A stretch of 64,000 nt of DNA from an uncultured Halieaceae bacterium (GTDB taxonomy: Bacteria; Pseudomonadota; Gammaproteobacteria; Pseudomonadales; Halieaceae). The stretch is from positions 108,642 through 172,641 of the forward strand of contig CALJGI010000011.1 in the NCBI GenBank assembly GCA_938074045.1, read 5' to 3'. The notes beneath the pieces were generated by a model. That model was given only the letters and a program-made list of their open reading frames with translations. It ran no database searches and was not told the origin of the DNA. A program made the position numbers and the translations under genes. Shown here piece after piece: positions 1 through 9,241 of this stretch (its first letter is position 1; each line of letters begins with the position of its first letter).

Positions 1-49
1 GACTCTTACCCATCCGGTCCTCGGCGTCTTCCAGAATGTCGTCAATCAT
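1..49 (-). CDS. frr: Ribosome recycling factor, N-terminal fragment
   Basis: Only the first 16 codons lie in the window; the gene runs off the left edge. The reading starts MIDDILEDAEDRMGKS, which matches the start of ribosome recycling factor. That protein acts with EF-G to split post-termination ribosomes. It follows pyrH by 22 bases on the same strand, the usual tsf-pyrH-frr order. The call rests on this short N-terminus and on gene order. Confidence 0.85.
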   Translation of the reverse strand, partial: MIDDILEDAEDRMGKS

Positions 50-71
50 TGCGTTTCTCTCCAGAGTGTTG

Positions 72-803
72 TCACTGGGCTTCTATAAGCGTGCCGTCGT
101 CGCCACCGACGATGATGTTCAGCAGTGCACCACTATTCTCCATCGCAAAGACGCGCACAGGCATATCATGGTCTCTGCACAATACGATGGCGGTTAAATC
201 CATTACCCCCAGCTTACGATCAAGTACCTCGTCGTAGGTCAGGCGGTCGTACTTGACGGCATCTGGATCTTTCATCGGGTCAGCCGAGTACACGCCATCG
301 ACCTTTGTGGCCTTCAAGATAAGGTCGGCATCTATCTCTATGCCGCGCAGACACGCGGAAGAGTCCGTAGTAAAAAAGGGATTACCGGTTCCGGCTGCAA
401 AAATTACAACATCGCCGTTACTCAGCGCTCTGGTCGCCTTACGACGATCATAGTGATCTACTACGCCACTCATGGGTATGGCTGACATCACCTGGGTAGC
501 AATACTGGATCGTTCCAGTGCGTCTCGCATAGCGAGGGCATTCATCACGGTGGCCAACATACCCATATGGTCGCCGGTAACACGATCGAGACCTACCTTG
601 TGCAGCGCGGCGCCGCGAAACAGATTTCCGCCGCCGATGACAAGTCCCACCTGTACACCAATACCTACCAGTTGGCCTATTTCCAGCGCCATGCGATCCA
701 GCACCTTGGGGTCTATCCCAAAGTCCTCATCACCAGTGAGCGCCTCACCACTGAGTTTGAGCAAGATGCGCTTGTACTTTCTATCCCTATTATGACTGGG
801 CAT
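72..803 (-). CDS. pyrH: UMP kinase
   Basis: Cytoplasmic kinase that converts UMP to UDP with ATP in pyrimidine nucleotide synthesis. The 243-residue product has the amino-acid-kinase fold motifs expected of PyrH: KLSGE at about 16-20, the glycine loop GGGN at 57-60, the [13 protein letters not shown] segment at 138-150 and a [10 protein letters not shown] segment near 167-176. Length is normal for the family. It lies between tsf and frr on one strand, but a strong terminator-like hairpin separates it from tsf, so it may have its own promoter in that gap. Identification is secure. Confidence 0.97.
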   Translation of the reverse strand: MPSHNRDRKYKRILLKLSGEALTGDEDFGIDPKVLDRMALEIGQLVGIGVQVGLVIGGGNLFRGAALHKVGLDRVTGDHMGMLATVMNALAMRDALERSSIATQVMSAIPMSGVVDHYDRRKATRALSNGDVVIFAAGTGNPFFTTDSSACLRGIEIDADLILKATKVDGVYSADPMKDPDAVKYDRLTYDEVLDRKLGVMDLTAIVLCRDHDMPVRVFAMENSGALLNIIVGGDDGTLIEAQ

Positions 804-892
804 GTGGGTCTCCTCGGGCCGACGCTATGGTAATCCTTATTTCCGCCCGATTAAACAGGGTGGAGTCATCCAATCAACGTTGTTCGCAGCCA

Positions 893-917
893 ATAAAAAC
901 GGGGCATACGCCCCGTT
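893..917 (-). terminator. Rho-independent terminator after tsf
   Basis: On the minus strand a perfect 8-bp stem (AACGGGGC pairing with GCCCCGTT) with a 4-base loop is followed by a short run of T. It lies 30 bases past the tsf stop codon. It should end most rpsB-tsf transcripts before pyrH. Confidence 0.85.
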
Positions 918-947
918 CAGATTAATGCACTCTGTAATCACAATGAT

Positions 948-1817
948 TCAAGAGCCCTGCAGCTGCTGAGCCACCTCTGTGGCAAAATCGACTTCTTGCT
1001 TGGCAATGCCCTCGCCGACTTCGTAGCGAACAAAGCTTGCTATTGAGCCGCCAGCGCTTTCCACTAATTTTCCGACTGTGACATCCGGGTCTTTTACAAA
1101 GGCTTGCTTGACGAGACTGTTCTCGGCAAGAAACTTGTTGATTTTCCCAGACACCATCTTTTCGATGATTTCAGCTGGCTTGCCGCTATCTTCGGCCTGC
1201 GCAGTAGCGATTTCGCGCTCTTTGGCTACAACTTCCCCCGGCATATCTTCAGGGTTAACCACCTGGGGATTGACCGCTGCGACGTGCATAGCCACATCAC
1301 GCGCCAGGTCCTGCTCACCGCCTTCGATTGCAGTCAACACAGCAATACGGTTGTTGCTGTGTACATAGCTTCCCACGACACCGGCCTCGCTCTCTACCAC
1401 CGCGACACGGCGGACACTAACATTCTCACCCACCTTCTGTACGAGTGCTTCTCTATCAGCTTCCAATTCTCCCGCCATCAGCGCTGCCACATCGACTTCG
1501 CGGCTGCTGAACGCAGCATCAACAACTTTGGCAACAAAGCTGAGAAAGCCGTCGTCACGAGCCACAAAGTCTGTTTCGCTGTTAACCTCGACCAACACAC
1601 CAAAACTGCCGTCTTCGGCAACGCGCGCGGCGACCACGCCATCCGCAGCGGTGCGTCCTGCTTTCTTGGCAGCCTTCATACCACTGGACTTACGCATTTC
1701 TTCAATGGCCAGGTCGATATCGCCATCACTTGCCTTAAGCGCTTTTTTACATTCCAGCATTCCGAGACCGGTCCGCTCTCTAAGTTCTTTAACCATTGCT
1801 GTAGTCACGTCAGCCAT
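948..1817 (-). CDS. tsf: Elongation factor Ts
   Basis: Nucleotide exchange factor that releases GDP from EF-Tu in the cytoplasm. The 289-residue product begins with the UBA-like N-terminal domain (motif [13 protein letters not shown] at about 15-27) and carries the conserved EF-Tu-contacting TDFVA motif at 82-86, followed by the core and the C-terminal region. The start is supported by a strong GGAGG ribosome binding site just upstream. It follows rpsB across a 125-base gap holding a stable hairpin. This is the classical rpsB-tsf operon. Confidence 0.97.
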   Translation of the reverse strand: MADVTTAMVKELRERTGLGMLECKKALKASDGDIDLAIEEMRKSSGMKAAKKAGRTAADGVVAARVAEDGSFGVLVEVNSETDFVARDDGFLSFVAKVVDAAFSSREVDVAALMAGELEADREALVQKVGENVSVRRVAVVESEAGVVGSYVHSNNRIAVLTAIEGGEQDLARDVAMHVAAVNPQVVNPEDMPGEVVAKEREIATAQAEDSGKPAEIIEKMVSGKINKFLAENSLVKQAFVKDPDVTVGKLVESAGGSIASFVRYEVGEGIAKQEVDFATEVAQQLQGS

Positions 1818-1832
1818 AGTTCCCTCCTCATA

Positions 1833-1855
1833 CGGCCGCCACTTGATGGCGGCCG
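1833..1855 (-). promoter_or_regulatory. Intercistronic hairpin between rpsB and tsf
   Basis: A perfect 9-bp stem (CGGCCGCCA pairing with TGGCGGCCG) with a 5-base loop lies between rpsB and tsf, a few bases upstream of the tsf ribosome binding site. There is no T-run after it, so it is not a standard terminator. It could be an RNA processing or stability element, or could tune tsf translation. The structure is seen; its role is inferred. Confidence 0.55.
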
Positions 1856-1942
1856 AAAATTAGCTCAAATATGTTGTCAGATGTGAAACCGGGAGAGCCT
1901 GTTGTCACCGTGGCCCGACCCGGCTCTGTGGTACCCGAACTA

Positions 1943-2899
1943 TCAGTCTTTGCTTGACTCTTCGGCAGCCTCAGCGGTTGCTTCTTCAGCTACAACAGCC
2001 GCTTCAGTTACCGGTGCGTCTACTGTCGCCTCTGCTGCAGCATCGGCTGGCTCTGCCGCTTCCGCGGTAGCTTCGGCTGGCTCTGCGGCTTCCTCAACGC
2101 CAGCAACGTTCGCTTCAACTGTGGCTTCAACTGTGGCTTCAGCTGCAGCTCCCGGCACAGCTTCTTCATCGGTGCTGACTTCCACAAACTCGTCGCGAGC
2201 CGCAACAGACTCACCGGCATCTGCCCGGCCCGCCAGGCAGGCATCGGCCATAGCCGTCACATACAGCTTGATGGCGCGAATAGCGTCATCATTACCCGGC
2301 ACGATGTAATCGACTCCATCGGGGTTGCTGTTGGTGTCAACAATGCCTATTACCGGGATCCCAACCTTGTTGGCCTCGGTCACAGCAATTCGCTCGTGGT
2401 CTACGTCTACCACAAACAGTGCATCAGGCAAGCCGCCCATGTCCTTGATACCGCCAATGCTGCGCTCTAACTTCTCCATATCCCGAGTACGCATGAGGGC
2501 TTCTTTCTTGGTCAACGCGTCAAAAGTACCATCCTGCGACTGGGTTTCCAGCTCGCGATAGCGTCGGATTGAAGCGCGAATGGTCTTGTAGTTGGTGATC
2601 ATGCCACCCAACCAACGATGGCTGACGTAGGGCATTCCCGCCCGCTCAGCCTGCTCTTTGATTATCTTGCTGGCAGCGCGCTTGGTGCCCACAAAAAGAA
2701 TCTTGTTTTTGTTGGCTGCGAGACGACGCACCATTTCCAGCGACTCGTTCAGCGCGGGAACCGTGTACTCAAGATTGATGATATGAATTTTGTTACGTGC
2801 CCCGAAGATGTATTCATCCATCTTGGGGTTCCAGTAACGGGTCTGATGTCCGAAGTGCGCACCTGCCTGCAGCAGTTCACGCATGCTTACCTGTGTCAT
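1943..2899 (-). CDS. rpsB: 30S ribosomal protein S2 with a long acidic tail
   Basis: Small-subunit ribosomal protein. The start is placed at [19 protein letters not shown], the standard S2 N-terminus; an upstream in-frame ATG at 2977 would add 26 residues unlike S2. The 318-residue product is longer than the usual 240 or so. The first 235 residues are canonical S2 ([28 protein letters not shown]). The remainder is a low-complexity tail of Ala, Glu, Pro and Thr built from short repeats. First gene of the rpsB-tsf operon, with a probable sigma-70 promoter at 3041-3069. Confidence 0.96.
   Translation of the reverse strand: MTQVSMRELLQAGAHFGHQTRYWNPKMDEYIFGARNKIHIINLEYTVPALNESLEMVRRLAANKNKILFVGTKRAASKIIKEQAERAGMPYVSHRWLGGMITNYKTIRASIRRYRELETQSQDGTFDALTKKEALMRTRDMEKLERSIGGIKDMGGLPDALFVVDVDHERIAVTEANKVGIPVIGIVDTNSNPDGVDYIVPGNDDAIRAIKLYVTAMADACLAGRADAGESVAARDEFVEVSTDEEAVPGAAAEATVEATVEANVAGVEEAAEPAEATAEAAEPADAAAEATVDAPVTEAAVVAEEATAEAAEESSKD
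2043..2147 (-). repeat. Tandem repeats coding the S2 tail
   Basis: Two repeat patterns lie inside the 3' end of rpsB. A 21-base unit at 2043-2063 recurs with one mismatch at 2073-2093 (period 30, ten codons). A 12-base unit, GCTTCAACTGTG on the plus strand, occurs at 2112-2123 and 2124-2135, with a diverged third copy at 2136-2147. All periods are multiples of three, so they add residues without breaking the frame. Confidence 0.8.
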
Positions 2900-3220
2900 A
2901 GTATTACCTGCAATGTACGGGTTAATCCTCCACATACCCCATCGCTCAACTCGCCAGAGGCGGAGCACCCAGAACAATGTGCCGGTATGTGTGTGTCGTT
3001 TGTCCCGAACCAGGGGGTATACCCCTAAATCGAGGCGCGCTTTATACCACAGGCATCAACTAAAATGAAGCCCGAAGGCCTGTCTATCCTGATTCCCAGA
3101 GGTTTCGAGGCAAATTCACACACATTGGCACTCAAATAGCGGTAGAATAGCCCGCCTTTCAGACTAGCCGCTGGCTCTGGCCCGGCTGCAACAATGTTCC
3201 ATGACAACCGTATTGAGCCC
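2900..3220. other. Divergent control region rpsB / map
   Basis: This 321-base gap separates divergent rpsB and map and holds no gene. It contains the probable rpsB promoter (3041-3069), a perfect 12-base palindrome GGGGTATACCCC at 3014-3025 in the early rpsB leader, and a TAGAAT at 3143-3148 that could be the -10 box for map, without a clear -35. The rpsB leader would be about 135 bases, long enough for the S2 autoregulation known in gammaproteobacteria. Confidence 0.5.
3041..3069 (-). promoter_or_regulatory. Probable sigma-70 promoter of rpsB-tsf
   Basis: On the minus strand, TTCATT and TATAAA are separated by 17 bases. Transcription would start near 3034, about 135 bases upstream of the rpsB start codon. 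The -10 is strong and the -35 is weak. Confidence 0.5.
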
Positions 3221-3994
3221 ATGAGTATTACCATAAAAACAGCAGATGAAATCGAGCGAATGCGTGTAGCCGGCAGACTGGCGGCCGAGGTTCTCGAGAT
3301 GATTACACCACATGTAGTCGCAGGTATCACGACCGGTGAATTGGATCGCATTTGCCACGACTATATAGTCAACCAGCAGCAGGCAGTTCCCGCACCACTG
3401 AACTACAACGGATTTCCAAAATCCATCTGCACCTCCGTCAATGAGGTCGTCTGCCACGGCATACCATCGGACCGAAAACGCCTGAAAAATGGAGACATCG
3501 TCAATATAGACATTACCGTCATCAAGGACGGGTATCACGGTGATACCAGCAAAATGTTCGGCATCGGCAAGACCATCCCACACACAGAACGCCTGATGCG
3601 GGTCACTCAGGAGTGCCTGTACAAGGCTATCGATATTGTTCGCCCCGGCACCACGCTGGGTGATATCGGACACATTATTCAAGCCTATGCCGAGAAAAAT
3701 CACTATTCAGTTGTGCGTGAGTACTGTGGCCACGGCATTGGCAGAGTTTTTCACGAGGATCCCCAGATTCTCCACTATGGACGACCAGGCGTGGGCATGG
3801 CAATTGAAGAAGGCATGACCTTTACGATAGAACCAATGCTGAACGCGGGCAAAAGACACGTAAAGCTCAATCAAAAGGATGGCTGGACTGTCAGCACCAA
3901 GGACGGCCGTAATTCTGCACAGTGGGAGCATACTCTGGCCGTGCATGCTGACGGATGTGAGGTGCTTACCGCACGCACCGAGGAAAGTTTCTGA
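3221..3994 (+). CDS. map: Methionine aminopeptidase, type I
   Basis: Removes the initiator methionine from nascent proteins. The start is taken at MSITIKTADEIERM, giving 257 residues as is normal for bacterial type Ia enzymes; an in-frame ATG at 3194 would add nine unusual residues. Metal-site segments are visible: NIDITVIKDGYHGDTSKMF (two Asp), YCGHGIGRVFHEDPQI (His), EEGMTFTIEPML (Glu) and QWEHTLAV (Glu). It sits divergently from rpsB and 4 bases ahead of glnD, as in Pseudomonas. Confidence 0.96.
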   Translation: MSITIKTADEIERMRVAGRLAAEVLEMITPHVVAGITTGELDRICHDYIVNQQQAVPAPLNYNGFPKSICTSVNEVVCHGIPSDRKRLKNGDIVNIDITVIKDGYHGDTSKMFGIGKTIPHTERLMRVTQECLYKAIDIVRPGTTLGDIGHIIQAYAEKNHYSVVREYCGHGIGRVFHEDPQILHYGRPGVGMAIEEGMTFTIEPMLNAGKRHVKLNQKDGWTVSTKDGRNSAQWEHTLAVHADGCEVLTARTEESF

Positions 3995-3998
3995 GCGG

Positions 3999-6680
3999 AT
4001 GAGTACATCTGCCGCCGAAGTTGTTCCGCCGCTGTTTTCGCGCAAGGAGTTTGAGTCAGAGCTGACAGGCAGCAGTGCTGACCTAAGCCTGTTCCGCCGC
4101 GCCATCGAAGAGGTTTCCCGCCGGCTTGATGAGCTTTTTATCCAGGGAGCGGACATTCGCACCCTGATAGCAGAGCGCGCTCATTTTACCGATCAGTTAC
4201 TCACCACGGCCTGGGGGCAATATACCTGGGAGCCAGACTCGGCGGCACTTGTCGCTGTAGGTGGCTATGGTCGCGCCGAACTGCACCCCTATTCCGATAT
4301 TGATCTCCTAATTCTGGTCGATACCCAAAACGAAAGCACCAGGGCCAATATAGAGCAGTTGGTAACCCTGTTGTGGGATATGAATCTCAAGATTGGTCAC
4401 AGTGTCAGAACCATCGATGATTGCGTAGAAGAAGCACTCAAGGATATTACGGTCACCACCAGCATGATGGAGGCTCGTCTGATCAGTGGCTCCAGCGCGC
4501 TGCTGGAACGTCTTTCGCAGGCCACTACCGCGGAACAGATATGGCCCAGCCAGGCGTTCTTTTCTGCCAAAAGGGAAGAGCAAATCGATCGCCATCGTAA
4601 ATTCGCCAATTCCGAGTCAAACCTGGAACCAAACATAAAGGGCTCGCCGGGCGGGCTGCGGGATACCCAGATGATCGGATGGTTTGCCAAACGTCACTTT
4701 GGTGTGACCGAGCTCGAGCAACTGGTAGAAATCGGTTTCATGCAGGCTGATGAACTTGAGACCTTGATCGAGGGGCGAAGCTGGTTATGGCGGGTGCGCT
4801 ACGCGCTGCATATGATCAGTGGTCGCGCTGAGGAAAGACTGCTTTTCGATCGCCAGCGCGAGCTGGCTGGCTACTTTGGCTACGAAGACGATGACGCCAA
4901 CATGGCGGTCGAAGACTTTATGCAGCAATACTACCGCTGGGCGCTGACTCTGTCTCAGCTCAACGAAGTGCTGATGCAGTACTTTGATGAAGCAATTCTT
5001 CATGCCGGCGAAACCCAGGAGACGATCGTGTTGAACGATCGGTTTCAGGTTAGAAATGGCTATATCGCAATGACATCACCCGATGTCTTTTCCCGCTACC
5101 CTCCGGCCTTGCTGGAGATTTTTTATCTCATGAGCCAGCGGACTGATATTGATGGCGTCAGGGCGTCAACCATCCGTGCGATCCGCGATCACAGCCATCT
5201 TATAAATGCACGTTTTCGCGCCGATCCCATCAACCGACAACTATTTATGGATTTGCTGCGCGCCCCACACAAGGTCGCTCTGCAATTACGCCGTATGAAC
5301 CGCTATGGGATTCTAGGGCTTTACCTCCCGGAGTTCGGTCAGATTATCGGCAAAATGCAACACGATCTGTTCCATGTGTATACAGTAGATGCCCATACGC
5401 TGGAAGTGGTAAAAAACATGCGCCGTTTTCAATATGAGGACATGCGCGAAAGATTCCCGGTGGCGGCAAGAATTGCCAGCCGTCTGCCGCGAATCGAACT
5501 GCTCTACATCGCCGGTCTGTATCACGATATTGCCAAGGGTCGCGGTGGCGATCACTCCACCCTCGGTGCCGTTGATGCCGAGCGCTTCTGTGAGAATCAC
5601 GGTATCAGCCCCCGGGATACCCGGCTGGTATGTTGGCTGATCAAGCAACACCTCTTGATGTCAGGCGTGGCGCAGCGGCAGGATATTTCCGACCCTGCAG
5701 TGATCCAGAATTTCGCGGAAACGGTTGGCGACCAGATACGACTGGATTATCTCTACGCACTGACTGTGGCAGACATAAATGCAACCAATCCCACACTGTG
5801 GAACCAATGGCGGGCGGCGTTAATGCACCAGCTGTACGCAGAAACCAAGCGCGCGCTGCGACGGGGACTGGAAAACCCGGTCGACAAGCAGGACCTGATA
5901 GAAGAGACCCAGCGAACGGCCACCACGCAGCTTGAAGACCGCGGTTTTACGCGGGAGGAACTGGAATCCCTGTGGCAAAACACAGGCGAGGAGTATTTTT
6001 TAAGAGAGCGTCCGGAGGACATTGTCTGGCATACCGAGGCGGTAGCCGAACACGGCGATCAAGATCAGCCGTTGGTGTTGATTAAGACCAGCTCCGATCA
6101 TCAGTATGGTGGCGCCACTCAGATTTTTATCTATACGAAACCCTCGGACTATCTCTTCGCGATTATCACGTCGACGCTGGAACAACTGGATCTCTCTATC
6201 CACGATGCCCGTATTTACACTTCTGGCAACAATATGACGATAGATACTTTTTTTGTGTTGGATGCCGACGGCAAACCGCTGGATAGCAATCCCGTCCGCA
6301 TAGCCCATATCAGCGCCACATTGCTGGAAAACCTGCGGGATGTGAGTTCACCACCCTCTATTTCTCGTCGACGAACCTCCCGACAGCTGAAGCATTTTTC
6401 TGTACCCACAGAGACCCGGCTTGTAAACGACGCAAAAAACGGCGTAACTATCCTTGAAATAGCAACCCCTGATCGGCCCGGCTTGCTGGCAAATATCAGC
6501 CGCATTTTCCTCGACTTTGAGTTGAATCTGAGAGCCGCCAAGATCGCAACGCTGGGCGAGCGCGTCGAGGATATCTTCTATATTACCGATCGGAACAAGC
6601 GCCCTCTTGAGGATGCCGAAACCTGCACAAGACTTCGCGCAACTATCTGCCAGGTCCTCGATGCCCAGGCAGCGAGCTGA
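3999..6680 (+). CDS. glnD: Bifunctional PII uridylyltransferase / uridylyl-removing enzyme
   Basis: Nitrogen sensor that uridylylates or de-uridylylates PII proteins according to glutamine level. The start is MSTSAAEVVP, 4 bases after map; upstream in-frame codons overlap map and look non-coding. The 893-residue product shows the full domain order: nucleotidyltransferase motif GGYGRAELHPYSDID at about 88-102, an HD hydrolase motif (LYHDIAKGRGGDHS) near 507-520, then two ACT domains at about 700-790 and 815-885 for glutamine binding. No PII gene is in the window. rpoN and the nitrogen PTS genes further right belong to the same regulatory sphere. Confidence 0.96.
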   Translation: MSTSAAEVVPPLFSRKEFESELTGSSADLSLFRRAIEEVSRRLDELFIQGADIRTLIAERAHFTDQLLTTAWGQYTWEPDSAALVAVGGYGRAELHPYSDIDLLILVDTQNESTRANIEQLVTLLWDMNLKIGHSVRTIDDCVEEALKDITVTTSMMEARLISGSSALLERLSQATTAEQIWPSQAFFSAKREEQIDRHRKFANSESNLEPNIKGSPGGLRDTQMIGWFAKRHFGVTELEQLVEIGFMQADELETLIEGRSWLWRVRYALHMISGRAEERLLFDRQRELAGYFGYEDDDANMAVEDFMQQYYRWALTLSQLNEVLMQYFDEAILHAGETQETIVLNDRFQVRNGYIAMTSPDVFSRYPPALLEIFYLMSQRTDIDGVRASTIRAIRDHSHLINARFRADPINRQLFMDLLRAPHKVALQLRRMNRYGILGLYLPEFGQIIGKMQHDLFHVYTVDAHTLEVVKNMRRFQYEDMRERFPVAARIASRLPRIELLYIAGLYHDIAKGRGGDHSTLGAVDAERFCENHGISPRDTRLVCWLIKQHLLMSGVAQRQDISDPAVIQNFAETVGDQIRLDYLYALTVADINATNPTLWNQWRAALMHQLYAETKRALRRGLENPVDKQDLIEETQRTATTQLEDRGFTREELESLWQNTGEEYFLRERPEDIVWHTEAVAEHGDQDQPLVLIKTSSDHQYGGATQIFIYTKPSDYLFAIITSTLEQLDLSIHDARIYTSGNNMTIDTFFVLDADGKPLDSNPVRIAHISATLLENLRDVSSPPSISRRRTSRQLKHFSVPTETRLVNDAKNGVTILEIATPDRPGLLANISRIFLDFELNLRAAKIATLGERVEDIFYITDRNKRPLEDAETCTRLRATICQVLDAQAAS

Positions 6681-6686
6681 CAAACC

Positions 6687-7874
6687 ATGAATCCGCATTT
6701 ATCCCAACTGCACCCCTACCCCTTTGAAAAAATGGCAGGTTTGCTAGCGGGCTTATCACCTCCTCCAGGTGTTAAACCTATATCGCTTTCAATCGGCGAG
6801 CCGGCTCATCCGGCTCCTGAAGTTGCGATGAAAGCGCTGCGAAACAACCTCAACCTGGTTTCCAGATACCCGGCCACACGTGGCATGCCGGAACTACGTC
6901 AGGCCATCAGCCAGTGGGCAGTGCAGCGTTTCCAATTACAAAGCCTGGATGCCGAGTCCCAGATACTGCCTGTCAGCGGCACACGGGAGGCCCTCTTTGC
7001 CATTGCACAAACAGTAATCGACCCGGGCAATCAACCCGTGGTATTGATGCCCAACCCCTTCTATCAGATATACGAAGGTGCCACGTTGCTGGCGGGCGCC
7101 CAACCTGTCTATCTCGAGTGCCTACCCTCGAATAATTATCAGCCAGATCTGGATTCAATCACCGACAAGCAATGGCAGTCCTGTCAATTGTTCTATCTTT
7201 GCTCGCCGGGCAATCCCACTGGTGCGGTTGCCTCGGTGGAATATCTTCAGAAACTCATCCAGTTGGCAGATGAACACAATTTTGTGATCGTCAGCGATGA
7301 ATGCTATTCGGAACTATACCCGGACGAAGACAGCCCGCCCGCTGGTCTGCTTCAGGCATGTGCAGATATGGCACGTCATGACTACCATCGCTGCATTGTT
7401 TTTCACAGCCTCTCGAAACGTTCCAGCCTGCCTGGATTGCGCTCCGGATTCGTGGCGGGAGATGCGGAAATACTCCGGGCATTCCTGAAATATCGAACCT
7501 ATCACGGTGCGGCAATGCCGCTACATCATCAGATGGCGAGTATCGCCGCCTGGTCCGACGAAGCGCATGTGCAGGTGAACCGGGCTTTATATCGTGAGAA
7601 ATTTGACGCGGTCCTGAATGTGCTCACACCTGTTATGAAGGGAAGCCGTCCCGAGGCGGGCTTTTATCTCTGGCCGGAAACCGCCGTATCGGGCGAGCAG
7701 TTTTGTCGTGAATTATACGTACAGCAGGGTGTCACTGTATTACCCGGTGCATATATTGGACGTGACTGCGGTGCCGGTAACCCCGGTCATAAGAGGGTTC
7801 GAATAGCTCTGGTCGCGCCGCTGGAGCTCTGCATTGAGGCAGCTGAGCGTATTTATCGCTACCTCTACAACTAG
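6687..7874 (+). CDS. dapC: Succinyldiaminopimelate transaminase
   Basis: PLP-dependent aminotransferase of the succinylase branch of lysine and diaminopimelate synthesis, converting N-succinyl-2-amino-6-oxopimelate to N-succinyl-diaminopimelate. The 395-residue product is a class I/II aminotransferase with the SPGNPTGAV substrate loop near 172-180 and the PLP lysine in FHSLSKRSSLPGLRSGF near residue 244. It starts 6 bases after glnD. dapD and dapE lie about 2.3 kb downstream, which supports DapC over other aminotransferases. In many species ArgD shares this reaction. Confidence 0.9.
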   Translation: MNPHLSQLHPYPFEKMAGLLAGLSPPPGVKPISLSIGEPAHPAPEVAMKALRNNLNLVSRYPATRGMPELRQAISQWAVQRFQLQSLDAESQILPVSGTREALFAIAQTVIDPGNQPVVLMPNPFYQIYEGATLLAGAQPVYLECLPSNNYQPDLDSITDKQWQSCQLFYLCSPGNPTGAVASVEYLQKLIQLADEHNFVIVSDECYSELYPDEDSPPAGLLQACADMARHDYHRCIVFHSLSKRSSLPGLRSGFVAGDAEILRAFLKYRTYHGAAMPLHHQMASIAAWSDEAHVQVNRALYREKFDAVLNVLTPVMKGSRPEAGFYLWPETAVSGEQFCRELYVQQGVTVLPGAYIGRDCGAGNPGHKRVRIALVAPLELCIEAAERIYRYLYN

Positions 7875-7906
7875 CCGAACTACCACAGGAAACAGCAGAC
7901 AAGCAC

Positions 7907-8560
7907 ATGCTCAAGCAGGAACGCGCGAATTTCATAGGAAAACGGCTGCAGGAACTTTACCCGCAACCTCCTATTCCACTGCAACACCAAGACCCCTACA
8001 CACTTCTGATCGCTGTGCTTCTTTCCGCACAGTGCACTGACGAAAGGGTCAACCAGGTCACGCCCCATCTATTTATGCTGGCCAATACGCCTGCAGATAT
8101 GGCCAGTAAAACCGTGGATGAGGTGCAACAAATCATACGTCCTTGTGGCCTGGCACCACAGAAGGCCAAGGCAATCGTTCGACTCTCAGAAATGCTGATG
8201 GAACAATATGAGAGTGAAGTACCCCGGGATATTGCCGCGCTCGAAACACTGCCCGGAGTAGGCCATAAAACTGCCAGTGTCGTAGTCGCACAAGCATTCG
8301 GCGAGCCATCATTCCCGGTTGATACACACATTCATAGACTGGCGCAGCGCTGGGGGCTGACCAATGGGCGCAGTGTCACCCAGACCGAGAGAGACCTCAA
8401 AAAGCTGTTTCCGCGAGAATCATGGAACGCATTGCATCTCCAGTTTATTTACTATGGACGCGAACACTGTTCCGCACGTGGCTGTGACGGCACGGTGTGC
8501 GAAATTTGCACCACTTGCTATCCGCGTCGAAAACGACCAGTGCAGACCAGAAAGGCCTGA
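7907..8560 (+). CDS. nth: Endonuclease III with atypical cysteine cluster
   Basis: DNA glycosylase/AP lyase for oxidised pyrimidines in base excision repair. The 217-residue product has the helix-hairpin-helix LPGVGHKTA with the catalytic lysine near 120 and the catalytic aspartate in PVDTHIHR near 138. The C-terminal iron-sulfur region is unusual. Cysteines fall at about 188, 193, 198, 201 and 204 (C-x4-C-x4-C-x2-C-x2-C), whereas the E. coli pattern is C-x6-C-x2-C-x5-C. The second canonical position is glycine. A 4Fe-4S cluster is still possible with alternative ligands, but this is inference. Confidence 0.92.
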   Translation: MLKQERANFIGKRLQELYPQPPIPLQHQDPYTLLIAVLLSAQCTDERVNQVTPHLFMLANTPADMASKTVDEVQQIIRPCGLAPQKAKAIVRLSEMLMEQYESEVPRDIAALETLPGVGHKTASVVVAQAFGEPSFPVDTHIHRLAQRWGLTNGRSVTQTERDLKKLFPRESWNALHLQFIYYGREHCSARGCDGTVCEICTTCYPRRKRPVQTRKA

Positions 8561-8569
8561 GAAGCTGTC

Positions 8570-9240
8570 GTGACAGCCCCTCACCCGGGTCAACTGCTGG
8601 AGGCCGCCGTGCATCACCATAGGGCAAGCCGGCTCAACGAAGCAGCAGCGGCTATCGCGACTGTCTGGTACACAACCCCAACCACCCGGTTGCCAGCAAT
8701 TTGTTGGGGGCCGTACTCCTGCATTCTGCCAGAATCGATCAGGCCAGTGACATTCCAAACGCGGTAGTGAACAGACACCCTGGAAGACGCGGTATCTATA
8801 GAGCAGATCAACCACATGGAGCAGCTTTGCAAGCACACAACAATATCCGCTCAAGCTCGAGCCGCACTCGCGTTTGGTCTGGCGACCCCTTTTCCCGCGG
8901 ACTGCGCGGACATGACACCTTCCTCCGCGGGCAAATTGGCCAATCAATACCTTGCCCACATCGACAGTTTTGGAGATTCTGCCCTGCGTGTTGTAGACAA
9001 AATGCCCGCCAATAGCCTGCTGCTGGGACTGGCCGCCGCGGTACTGCCAGGGGCTCACTTTGTCTATGTGCGACGCCATGCCATCGATACCTGCTGGTCC
9101 ATCTATAAACGCGATTTCAGTGACTCACATGGCTATAGCCACGATATGGAAAACCTGGGTGGTTAAGGTCCATCGCCGCATGGGCAGCCTACCAGGAACA
9201 TCTGATACCGTTGATCGAGACTCTGGAAAAACAATCAAGC
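8570..9240 (+). pseudogene. Degraded TPR-sulfotransferase gene
   Basis: No single frame is open, but joined frames read as a tetratricopeptide-repeat sulfotransferase. A GTG at 8570 opens LLEAAVHHHRASRLNEAAAA. A frameshift near 8645 leads to YRDCLVHNPNHPVASNLLG and VLLHSARIDQAS. Another near 8785 leads to EDAVSIEQINHMEQLCKH, then the sulfotransferase core with VVDKMPANSLLLGL and the HFVYVRRHAIDTCWSIYKRDF PAPS-binding-type segment, ending GYSHDMENLGG. The next homologous piece, IAAWAAYQEHLIPLIETLEK, is in another frame at about 9172-9231 and belongs near the C-terminus, so roughly 100 codons appear deleted. It starts 10 bases after nth. Confidence 0.75.
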
Positions 9241-9241
9241 C

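Noticed and set aside
2043..2147. Short direct repeats as a CRISPR-like array
   Set aside because: Units are 12 and 30 bases, in frame inside rpsB and encode an Ala/Glu tail; there are no unique spacers and no cas genes.
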